A DNA stretch of 64,000 nucleotides from Thiothrix lacustris DSM 21227 (GTDB taxonomy: Bacteria > Pseudomonadota > Gammaproteobacteria > Thiotrichales > Thiotrichaceae). This document shows positions 17,949-25,493 of this stretch, piece after piece (positions within the stretch are counted from its first letter, which is position 1; every line of letters starts with the position of its first letter). Under the pieces are notes generated by a model. That model did not search any database and had not been told where the DNA came from. It saw only the letters and a program-made list of their open reading frames with translations. The DNA lies in assembly GCF_000621325.1 (NCBI RefSeq), contig NZ_JHYQ01000007.1, forward strand, positions 1 to 64,000, read 5' to 3'. The position numbers and the translations under genes are program-made.

Positions 17949-20900
17949 TTACTCCAATCCCTCCAACAACAAAACCAACTCCGCCGCATACTGATAGTGC
18001 AGCCCCTCATCTTCCGCCAAAGCCAAATCCCGCTCCCCGGCGATAATCGCTTGCAGTTTGTACAGGAAGTTTTTGTTTTGCCATGTTTCAAAGTTGCGCT
18101 TTATCTGTTGATCAACCTCCGCAGTATCCCCATGCTGTATTGCCAGCCTCACCGCCAAAGCCAAACGTCCGCCACCTTCATGATTCTCCCCACCATCCCG
18201 GCGATACGCCAGAAACGCCGCCAGTGCTTGTTGACGTGCCTCGCGGGCGGCTTGTGGATTGCTGCCCTGTTCCAGATTATGCAGGATGTGCCACGTTTTC
18301 CAAGGTTCTGCTGCATGACCAAAGGCTTGATCGCAGGCAATGGCGCGTTGCAGTTCCGGGCGGGCTTCGTCGTAACGCTCCAGATTGATTAGGATATCGG
18401 CAAGGTTGTTTCGGGCAAAACCTTCGTGGTATTGATTGCCCAGTTGTACGTACAAATCCGCTGCTTGCCGATAAAAGTTCACAGCATGTTCCGGGTGCTT
18501 CCATTCAACATAAAGATTGCCCAATTCAGTCAGGCTACCGGCTTCACCCATCCGGTTGCCCATCTGGCTTTTGAGGGAAAGGGACTGTCGATACGCCTGC
18601 TCGGCCTGCGAGTAGTCACCTGAGTTTTTATGTACCATGCCGATCTGATGCCAGAGGGTCGCGACGCTGGAGGTTTCATCCAGTTGAGTAAATATTTGCA
18701 GGGTTTCGCAGTAGCCTTGTAGGGCATCGGCATGGCGTTTTTGATACATACGGGTGGTGGCAAGTTGGCTTTTGCCTACCGCAACTTGGCGCATATCCCC
18801 CCGCTGCTCATCATGCTGGATTGCTTGCGCATAGATGGTAGCGGCTGCATCCAGTTGTCCCAATGCTCGCAGGCAATTGCCCTGTTCGGTGAGTGCTACG
18901 GAAGCCATTCCCGCTCCCGGTGTTCCCAGTTCCTCAAAACGTTGTTCCGCCTCCTGTAAGTAGGTCAGGGCTTGTGCTGCTGCACCGCCGGTTTTCAATA
19001 CCTGCCCTAACAGGAAGTGTGCCATTGCTAGATCGTGATCCGCCCCGGTATACGCCTGTTCCCCAGCCTGCTGACACTCTTGCAATAAGGTTTTGGCTGC
19101 CTGACAAGCGTCTTGAAGTTCATCCTGCTGTAATAGTCGATCAATGTTCATACGCTCGTTTTTAAAACGGGCATGACTCCACTCACCTAAAGCCTGCGCT
19201 GCCTGTTTGCGCCATGCCACTACCTGCGCCAGTGCCTGCGGTTGATGCAGGTTTGCCAGTAATTGTTCGACACTACCTGACTTGTCAGCCACCAGTTCCG
19301 CTTCTACTCTTCTGGCTTGTAAATCCGCCACCAGCGTTTGCAGATAAGCCATCAGGTTAGGCAGTTCCAGTTGGGTGAGTTGTACGGCTAGCTTGGCATC
19401 CGTGAACCATTGCTCATAGAGAAAATCCACCAGTTGCCCCATCTCTTCCATCCAGCGTTGCCAATAGTCCTTGCGCTGTTGTGCTGTCAACTCCAAATCC
19501 AGCGTTGCAGGTAAGGCGGGATCAAGGCGGATGTAGCCGTAGTCGCCGATGTGTTGTGCCAGACCGACTTCGATTAGCTGTTTTTCGAGACTTCGGATTT
19601 TTTCTTCGTCTATGTCTAACACGGTCATCAATGCCCAGCGATTCCCACCATCTTGAAACACCGCCAACCCCGCTATCTGCCCACGCACATCCGGCGACAG
19701 CCGCCGCAGGGAGAGTTCGACGCTGGCGAACAGCGACAGTTCGCGCTGCCCCGGATGGCGTTGTTCCAGCTCTTGCATGATCGCCCGCACATTCGCGGTG
19801 GTCGCCGTCACCCCGCGCTGCGCCAGTTCCCGCGCCAGCAGCACCAAAGCCCGCGCATGGCAACCGACCGAACCCACCAGATCGTCCACTTCCTGCGGCG
19901 TATTGCCCTGATCATCATGGCGCAGGTGCAAACCTTCGTTGTTCATCACCTGCATCACCAACGCCTTGGCATCCGTCACGCTCAACGCCCCCAACACAAT
20001 CTCACGGGCTGTGCGATTGAACGGCGCGGGCAACGCCTCACGGGTAGTAAACAGCACTCTTGCTCCCTGCCCCCCTTGCGGGGGAAGGGCTGGGGATGGG
20101 GGGGTTAACAGCTTCGCCAGAAGCTGCAACACCGCCGCCACATTCCCCCCATCCGCCAACAACGCCTCCACATTATCCACCACAATCAACACGCGCTCGT
20201 TTTCCAGCACCCGCCGGATTGCCTGCAACGCTTTATCGGTGTCGCTGGCGTATTCCGCTGCAAAATTGTGATTCGCGTTCACCAGTTGCTGGAGCAGTTG
20301 TTCCAGCACGTAGTCGGGGTGGGTGTATTGCTCGACGCTAACGAAGGCGCACCGCTTGAAGCGGCGGCTTTGCACCAGCCACCGAGCCAGTTCCACCGCC
20401 AACGTGGTTTTGCCCGCACCACCCTGACCGCGCAGCACAGCATAAGCCGTTCCCTGAGCGGAGCCGAAGGGACGTTCCAACAACCGCTCGACTTGCAGCA
20501 ATTCGCGGCTACGCCCGATGAAACTGTGCGGCGGCGGTTCGGGCAACCTGCCCAGCCGCGTCTGGCGTTGTTGCGCCGTCATCAGTTGCGCGGTGGCGGA
20601 TGGCAGCCGTGCGAACAACTGCGGGTCGTGCTGTTCCTGATACAAAATCGGCACAAACCAGTCCTGCAAGTGCAAATCGCCCGCGCCCGCAATCGGCAGG
20701 CGGAACGTGTCGCGCATCAGCTCCGTTTGCCCCGCCAGCATCGCCTTGCCAATGCGTTGCCCCTCCGCCAAGGTGCGGTAAAACTGCGTGACGAAACGCC
20801 GCGCCGTTGCCACCAATACGCTATGGGTCATGGCGACCACCGAGGCAATGCCTTCTTCCAGCAATTTGGCGGCAACCGACGCGCTGGGGTCGGTATCGGT

Positions 20901-22322
20901 CTGCGCGGTTTGGCAGGCTTCGAGGAACACCAGCGGAATGCGGTAATCGCGCAACAGCACCGCCAGCGTGTCGGCATGTACCAATTGCATCCGCCGGTTT
21001 TTCAACTCATGGCTATCCTGCGGGTCTTCAAAACACAACGCACCCAGCCCATACTGCTGGTCATAAATCCCGTGACCATCGAAGTGGACGACGTGATAGG
21101 GTTCGTCAACCTCACTGGCGCGTCGCAATTCCTTTTCCAGTGCGCCCAAGGTCGGCGGTGTCAATACGCTCACTTGCACCAACTCCCCAAGGGTTGCCAC
21201 CCCATCCACCAGCGGCAAGGCACTGGCACGGTGGTCGATATAACCCACGCCATCCTGTTCCGGGCGCGGACTCAGCAGCAAAATGCGGATCGGTAACTGG
21301 GTCATGCTGGGCGGTTTCTGATCGTAATTGGGCAACCGCCGCCGGATGCGTACCGGGTATTTGCCATCACTGACATACCCTTTGCCATCGTGCAGCAATT
21401 CCCACGGCAGGCTTTGCAAGCGGCTGGCAGCGGTATTGGCATTGGCTTTTTCCGCATCGCTGGCATCATCCAGCAACGCCGTTTCCACCAGCACCGAAAA
21501 CAGGCGTTCGGATTCGGTGCGGGTGTTATGCCAAGCGGCTTTCACTGCCTGACATTCGGGTTTGTCCAACACAGCGGCGGATAGCTTCGCGCCCCATTGT
21601 GGCAATTGTGCTTCGGTACGTTGCGCCCGGTCGCGGAACAAGCCGACAGGCCATTGGTAATATTTCTCCAGATACCAACGCAATTCGTCCTGCTCAATCT
21701 GCCCGATGGGGGCGATGAAGCGGAACGGGCGGCTGGTGACTTCGCGTTCCCTGCTGAGATCAGCGGGGGTGTAGGTCAGGGTTGCCCGCGCACTCAGTTG
21801 TTCGCCGCCATCGGCGTTGCGCGTCAAGGTGGGTTCGGTGAGTTCCAGCAGCAATTCGGCAAGGGGTTTGTTTTCGATGGTTTGCTCTGGTGGTAAATCG
21901 TCGGGCAGGCGTTCGCCAAGTGCGGCGAGGATGCGCGGCATCGCTTCCTGCAATTTGCCGACTTCCAGCTCGATTTTTTCGCCAGCAGGCTCTTCATCAA
22001 ACCACATACCCAACGCAGCAGGCAGAATGCCGGGTAACAATAACGGGATGACCGTTACACCTGCTTGCTCGGCTAAACGAACTTCCTTGCGTACCCACGA
22101 TGAATTGACGGTATGGGTGCTAATCACCATTAAGACTTGGCGGGCGGTGCGGATGGCTTCGGCAACTTCAGGCCAAAGTTTGTCGCCGCCGCGCAAATTA
22201 CGCGAATCAACCCAAACGTTAAGGTGGTGCAGTTCCAGCTTTTCACGCAGTTCCTTGACGAAAGCATCGTCAGCAGTCGCGTGGGAAATGAAGATGTGTT
22301 TGCCCGAAGTCGTTGACGACAT
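17949..22322 (-). CDS. TIR-CHAT-STAND(NB-ARC)-TPR multidomain protein
   Basis: This 1457-residue protein combines four modules rarely seen together. Residues about 8-140 are a TIR domain (HIFISHATADD at the start), with the likely NADase glutamate E80 in SSWVRKEV. Residues about 300-560 are a CHAT caspase-like protease, with His in VVHFDGHG (about 412-416) and Cys in FLEACQT (about 470). Residues about 600-900 are a STAND/NB-ARC ATPase, with Walker A GQGGAGKTT (about 634) and Walker B LIVVDNVEAL (about 714). Residues about 1080-1400 are TPR-like helical repeats that could be the sensor. By analogy with STAND immune receptors it may oligomerise on sensing a trigger and fire TIR (NAD depletion) or CHAT (proteolysis) activity; that is inference. 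It is near a restriction system. A repeat-derived insert lies after Walker B. Confidence 0.85.
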   Translation of the reverse strand: MSSTTSGKHIFISHATADDAFVKELREKLELHHLNVWVDSRNLRGGDKLWPEVAEAIRTARQVLMVISTHTVNSSWVRKEVRLAEQAGVTVIPLLLPGILPAALGMWFDEEPAGEKIELEVGKLQEAMPRILAALGERLPDDLPPEQTIENKPLAELLLELTEPTLTRNADGGEQLSARATLTYTPADLSREREVTSRPFRFIAPIGQIEQDELRWYLEKYYQWPVGLFRDRAQRTEAQLPQWGAKLSAAVLDKPECQAVKAAWHNTRTESERLFSVLVETALLDDASDAEKANANTAASRLQSLPWELLHDGKGYVSDGKYPVRIRRRLPNYDQKPPSMTQLPIRILLLSPRPEQDGVGYIDHRASALPLVDGVATLGELVQVSVLTPPTLGALEKELRRASEVDEPYHVVHFDGHGIYDQQYGLGALCFEDPQDSHELKNRRMQLVHADTLAVLLRDYRIPLVFLEACQTAQTDTDPSASVAAKLLEEGIASVVAMTHSVLVATARRFVTQFYRTLAEGQRIGKAMLAGQTELMRDTFRLPIAGAGDLHLQDWFVPILYQEQHDPQLFARLPSATAQLMTAQQRQTRLGRLPEPPPHSFIGRSRELLQVERLLERPFGSAQGTAYAVLRGQGGAGKTTLAVELARWLVQSRRFKRCAFVSVEQYTHPDYVLEQLLQQLVNANHNFAAEYASDTDKALQAIRRVLENERVLIVVDNVEALLADGGNVAAVLQLLAKLLTPPSPALPPQGGQGARVLFTTREALPAPFNRTAREIVLGALSVTDAKALVMQVMNNEGLHLRHDDQGNTPQEVDDLVGSVGCHARALVLLARELAQRGVTATTANVRAIMQELEQRHPGQRELSLFASVELSLRRLSPDVRGQIAGLAVFQDGGNRWALMTVLDIDEEKIRSLEKQLIEVGLAQHIGDYGYIRLDPALPATLDLELTAQQRKDYWQRWMEEMGQLVDFLYEQWFTDAKLAVQLTQLELPNLMAYLQTLVADLQARRVEAELVADKSGSVEQLLANLHQPQALAQVVAWRKQAAQALGEWSHARFKNERMNIDRLLQQDELQDACQAAKTLLQECQQAGEQAYTGADHDLAMAHFLLGQVLKTGGAAAQALTYLQEAEQRFEELGTPGAGMASVALTEQGNCLRALGQLDAAATIYAQAIQHDEQRGDMRQVAVGKSQLATTRMYQKRHADALQGYCETLQIFTQLDETSSVATLWHQIGMVHKNSGDYSQAEQAYRQSLSLKSQMGNRMGEAGSLTELGNLYVEWKHPEHAVNFYRQAADLYVQLGNQYHEGFARNNLADILINLERYDEARPELQRAIACDQAFGHAAEPWKTWHILHNLEQGSNPQAAREARQQALAAFLAYRRDGGENHEGGGRLALAVRLAIQHGDTAEVDQQIKRNFETWQNKNFLYKLQAIIAGERDLALAEDEGLHYQYAAELVLLLEGLE
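20057..20105. repeat. REP-like low-complexity segment inside the STAND domain
   Basis: A G/C-skewed stretch (CTTGCTCCCTGCCCCCCTTG followed by GGGGGAAGGGCTGGGG) sits in frame in the TIR-CHAT-STAND gene. It encodes a proline/glycine-rich insert (PPSPALPPQGGQG, about residues 740-752) between Walker B and the next conserved ATPase segment. Its layout (C-rich, CCTTG.GGGG core, GGGG(C/T)TGGGG) resembles the intergenic block at 17887-17946. Confidence 0.55.
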
Positions 22323-22364
22323 GTGTAAGCCCGGTGTGCCGTAGTTTACAGCAGTATAGCAGAG

Positions 22365-22425
22365 GAGGGCGTATGCAATACGCCCCTACGGGGATTCTAT
22401 GTAGGGGCGTATTGCATACGCCCTC
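22365..22425. repeat. Perfect inverted repeat, 25-bp arms
   Basis: The left arm at 22365-22389 (GAGGGCGTATGCAATACGCC then CCTAC) and right arm at 22401-22425 are exact reverse complements, separated by an 11-base loop. It fills most of the 108-base gap between the TIR-CHAT gene start and the rsmA stop. It looks like a dispersed palindromic element (REP/MITE-like) rather than a terminator, because no T-run follows on either strand. Confidence 0.9.
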
Positions 22426-22430
22426 TTCGT

Positions 22431-23231
22431 TCAGGGTTGTGTCATGGCAGGCAGCAAATTCGCCAAATTAACAAAATCTTCCACCGACAAGGTTTCTGCG
22501 CGTCGCACTGGATCAATTCCCACGCTTTCAATCTGTTCCACTGTCAGCAAGTCTTTCAACGTGTTGCGCAAGGTCTTGCGCCGCTGGGCAAAGGCTTGCT
22601 TTACCAGCTTTTCAAACTGTTCGGCATCGTTGGCGATAAAGGGTTGCGTTGCCCACGGTTTGAGGTAAACCACAGCCGAATCAACCTTGGGGGGCGGGGT
22701 AAACGCGCCGGGGCCAATCTTCAATAGGTAATGTGGTTCGCAGTAGTATTGCACCATCACTGAGAGTCGCCCGTAATGGGCGCTGTCCGGTTCGGCGGTG
22801 AGGCGGTCGACCACTTCCTTTTGCAGCATGAACAGCATGTCGCGGATGTGTTCGCGGTGTTCCAGAAAGTGGAAAATCAGCGGGGTGGAAATGTTGTAAG
22901 GCAGGTTGCCGATAATGCGCAGCGTGTCGCCGTCCCCGCGTAGGCCGGGGATGTCGAGCTTGAGCGCATCTTGGGCGTGGATGTGCAATTTGCCTTGAGC
23001 TTGCGGCTGTTCTTGCCACCACGCAATCACGTCGCGGTCGATTTCGACGACATCGAGACGGGGCAGCAATTCCAGCAGCGGGAAGGTGAGTGCGCCGGGG
23101 CCGGGGCCTATTTCCACTACGTGATCAGTGGGTTGCAGGTTCACGGCGCGGAGCATGTTGTCGATGACGTTGCGGTCGTGCAGAAAATGCTGACCGAAAC
23201 GTTTCTTAGCTTGTTGTTGGTACTGGCTCAC
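22431..23231 (-). CDS. rsmA: 16S rRNA dimethyladenosine transferase RsmA (KsgA)
   Basis: RsmA dimethylates the two adjacent adenines in the 3' terminal helix of 16S rRNA during 30S maturation. The 266-residue protein has the start-proximal KKRFGQHFLHD motif, the SAM motif VVEIGPGPGALT (about residues 39-50), the catalytic NLPYNIS (about 108-114), and the C-terminal FAQRRKTLRNTLK segment. The start appears to be GTG at 23231, as no upstream or near ATG fits the family N-terminus. It overlaps the stop of the OmpA-like gene by 1 base, so the two are coupled. Confidence 0.95.
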   Translation of the reverse strand: MSQYQQQAKKRFGQHFLHDRNVIDNMLRAVNLQPTDHVVEIGPGPGALTFPLLELLPRLDVVEIDRDVIAWWQEQPQAQGKLHIHAQDALKLDIPGLRGDGDTLRIIGNLPYNISTPLIFHFLEHREHIRDMLFMLQKEVVDRLTAEPDSAHYGRLSVMVQYYCEPHYLLKIGPGAFTPPPKVDSAVVYLKPWATQPFIANDAEQFEKLVKQAFAQRRKTLRNTLKDLLTVEQIESVGIDPVRRAETLSVEDFVNLANLLPAMTQP

Positions 23232-24733
23232 TATTGTTCCAATATTTTGAGTTCGACGCGGCGATTTTTCGCTTTGCCATCAGGGGTGGTGTTATCCGCA
23301 ATCGGTATGCTGGGGCCGTAGCCTTTCGCGCTGAGTAGTTCGGCTTTTGCGCCTTTTTCTACCAAGTATTTCATGACGGCTTCAGCACGGGATTGGGAGA
23401 GTTTTTCATTGGTTGTTTTATCACCGCTGCTGTCGGTGTGGCCGCCTACCTCGATTGTTAAGTCGGGGTGTTTTATCAGGGTGATGGCGGCTTCGTCGAG
23501 AAGTGGTAGGGAATCGGTGATTAGGACGGCGGAGCCGGTTTCAAAGGTGACACCATTGAGGTTAATGTTTTCGGTTTTGGCGCAGCCGACTTGATTAACT
23601 TCAGTCTTTGCTGCGGTGTTGGGGCAGAGGTCATCGGTATCGGCAATGCCATCATTGTCGCCGTCTTTCGGGGGTTCGCAGCCTGTCGCATCCACGCTGA
23701 CTCCTGCTGCACTATCCAAGCATTTGTCGAGTTTGTCTGGAATGCCATCGGCATCGCTGTCTTTGATTTCATTTTTCAGCGTATTGGCCAGCTGTTGTTT
23801 TTCTTCAGCCAATCGTTGTTTTTCAGCTTCCAGTGAGGCGAAGTTTTCGCGCAGTTGGGCAAATTGTTGGGAAACTTCGGTAACGGCGGATGCTTTCTGA
23901 TCCATAGCGTTGACTTTGCTCTCCAGCTCGCCTTTTTCGGCTTTACAACTGTCCAATTCAGCTTTTTTAACGCTTTCCGCTAATTCGCCTTTCAATGCAT
24001 TTAGTTGGCTTTCAAGGTCGCTTTTGCCTTTGCTGCTGGCTTCTAGTTGTTTGCGAAGTTCGGCGATGGTTTTTTCTTGAAGCGCCAAGGTTTCTTGGGC
24101 TTTGCTTTCTAGTGCAGTTTGTTGTTGGCGTAAGCTGCTGAGGTTGTTGTTGAGTGTGTCGATTTGTTGGGTATTTTGGGGAGTGCTCGTTTGAGCGTTC
24201 GCGGTGTTGCTGGTTTGGTAATTGTAATTGCCGTTACGGTAGCCATAGCCCATGTTAGGCCAGTTAAAGTTGGGAACGCTTGGCATCATCATCGGTGGCA
24301 CTGATGGTGGTGTCATCATCGACCCCGGTAGAAAATATTGTGAAGGATTATAGTAATACGGTTGCTGTATTCCTGTGGTGTAGGGTTGAGTGTAATAGGT
24401 GGTGGCTGCTTGCGTGGGGGGGTAGCGGTAAGTGCTGGTTGGGCTGACCGCTGTGCCCGTCGTGGTGATAGGGCTAGTGTCGGCTTGTGGGTAAACGTAA
24501 ATGCCCGCTGCACTATTACCGGTTGTGTTCCCTGTACTGTTTCCCGTTGTGGTGGTTGTATTATTAACCGTTGGCTGGGCGTAGGTATAGGTTTGCTGTT
24601 GGGTGGTGGTAACGCCATCGCTGCTGGTATTAGTGTCAGGAGGGATGACACTAGGGTCAGGAAATTGTGGTGTTTCCGCGTAAGCAGCAGACAGTGCTGA
24701 CAGCATCGTCAAACCGGTAATAAGTTTGTACAT
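23231..24733 (-). CDS. OmpA-family protein with coiled coil and TSP3-type Ca-binding repeats
   Basis: This is a secreted, peptidoglycan-associating outer-membrane or periplasmic protein. I take the ATG at 24733 (500 residues). It has a good AGAGAGG ribosome site and yields a clean signal peptide (MYKLITGLTMLSALSAAYA). A long Thr/Pro/Tyr/Asn-rich low-complexity region follows (about residues 20-190), then a heptad-rich coiled coil (about 195-330). Two thrombospondin type 3-like acidic repeats come next (DSDADGIPDKLDKC and DGDNDGIADTDDLC). The C-terminal OmpA domain ends in the peptidoglycan-binding region IEVGGHTDSSGDKTTNEKLS and NRRVELKI. It is co-transcribed with rsmA. It may link envelope and cell wall; no specific partner is evident. 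Confidence 0.85.
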   Translation of the reverse strand: MYKLITGLTMLSALSAAYAETPQFPDPSVIPPDTNTSSDGVTTTQQQTYTYAQPTVNNTTTTTGNSTGNTTGNSAAGIYVYPQADTSPITTTGTAVSPTSTYRYPPTQAATTYYTQPYTTGIQQPYYYNPSQYFLPGSMMTPPSVPPMMMPSVPNFNWPNMGYGYRNGNYNYQTSNTANAQTSTPQNTQQIDTLNNNLSSLRQQQTALESKAQETLALQEKTIAELRKQLEASSKGKSDLESQLNALKGELAESVKKAELDSCKAEKGELESKVNAMDQKASAVTEVSQQFAQLRENFASLEAEKQRLAEEKQQLANTLKNEIKDSDADGIPDKLDKCLDSAAGVSVDATGCEPPKDGDNDGIADTDDLCPNTAAKTEVNQVGCAKTENINLNGVTFETGSAVLITDSLPLLDEAAITLIKHPDLTIEVGGHTDSSGDKTTNEKLSQSRAEAVMKYLVEKGAKAELLSAKGYGPSIPIADNTTPDGKAKNRRVELKILEQ

Positions 24734-24781
24734 GGGCAGGCCTCTCTCAAAAAACACTCTACTATATTACGACGTAAATCG

Positions 24782-25195
24782 TTAACCTCTACCACCAATC
24801 GCTAAGTCGCGGCGTGCTGCTGAAATCGTGATAGTGAACCCGGCAATGACATCGAGAAAAGCCATCCCGGTCAGAATCAGAAAGACGGAGTTCCCCGCCC
24901 ATGGGTAAATCAACCAGGCCGTCAGGTAGAAAATCAGTACGAAGGTTGAGAGTAAATGGTCAACAATCGTGGTTTCTGATGTACGGGTGGATTTAAAGAG
25001 TTCAACGTATAAGAAAACGACACCCAACAATACCATGAAGTCTCCCCACGTGGGCTTCCAGAGTGCGCCAGAGGGCAAATACAGGTGAAACAACACATGA
25101 TTGAGGCCATTAGGAAATAGATTAACTTTAACGGCGAGCCAGTAGATCAGTAGCAAAATGCCGAAAAAGGGAACGATTTGTATAACTCGAAACAT
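24782..25195 (-). CDS. Small polytopic membrane protein, unknown function
   Basis: A 137-residue protein with four predicted membrane helices: about residues 5-25, 52-68, 80-98 and 103-124. It has short polar loops and a basic, Gly-rich tail (AARRDLAIGGRG). I do not recognise a family. It lies 48 bases upstream of the OmpA-like gene on the same strand and may be transcribed with it. The 298 bases between its start and the divergent 999-residue gene hold only a candidate promoter. Confidence 0.7.
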   Translation of the reverse strand: MFRVIQIVPFFGILLLIYWLAVKVNLFPNGLNHVLFHLYLPSGALWKPTWGDFMVLLGVVFLYVELFKSTRTSETTIVDHLLSTFVLIFYLTAWLIYPWAGNSVFLILTGMAFLDVIAGFTITISAARRDLAIGGRG

Positions 25196-25404
25196 GATGG
25201 CTAGTTATTCTCCATTTATTAACCCTTTGAGAGGCTTCGCTTATCCGTGCGTTATTGGGTGAGTGGCAGAAAACGGTGTGCAGTATACCGTATGCAACAA
25301 AGTATAAACGAAGGGTGCCAACACGTCAGGCTTAAAAAACAAAATCGCGAAGATTCAGTCTGTTGGCTAGGGATACAGCAGGTTGATACGTTCGTCGGAA
25401 TATC

Positions 25405-25434
25405 TTGTGGTGTGTAAGCCACAGAGAATATAGT
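25405..25434 (+). promoter_or_regulatory. Candidate sigma-70 promoter of the 999-residue surface protein
   Basis: A TTGTGG box at 25405-25410 and a TATAGT box at 25429-25434 are separated by 18 bases. The start codon follows about 60 bases downstream. The -10 matches consensus at 5 of 6 positions, the -35 only weakly. This is by eye only. Confidence 0.3.
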
Positions 25435-25493
25435 CGCGGTGATCATGTGACCCAATACCAATAATAAAGGCACGCAGACAGAGAAATATAACA

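Noticed and set aside
17840-18091. An 84-codon extension of the small gene before recQ
   Set aside because: It crosses the GC-skewed repeat and the 3' end of the TIR-CHAT gene; the composition (Cys/Trp/Pro-rich) is not protein-like.
20268-21296. A 342-codon plus-strand open frame opposite the TIR-CHAT-STAND gene
   Set aside because: Codon-complement shadow: Arg/His/Gln-rich, no domain signature, and the opposite strand encodes clear domains.
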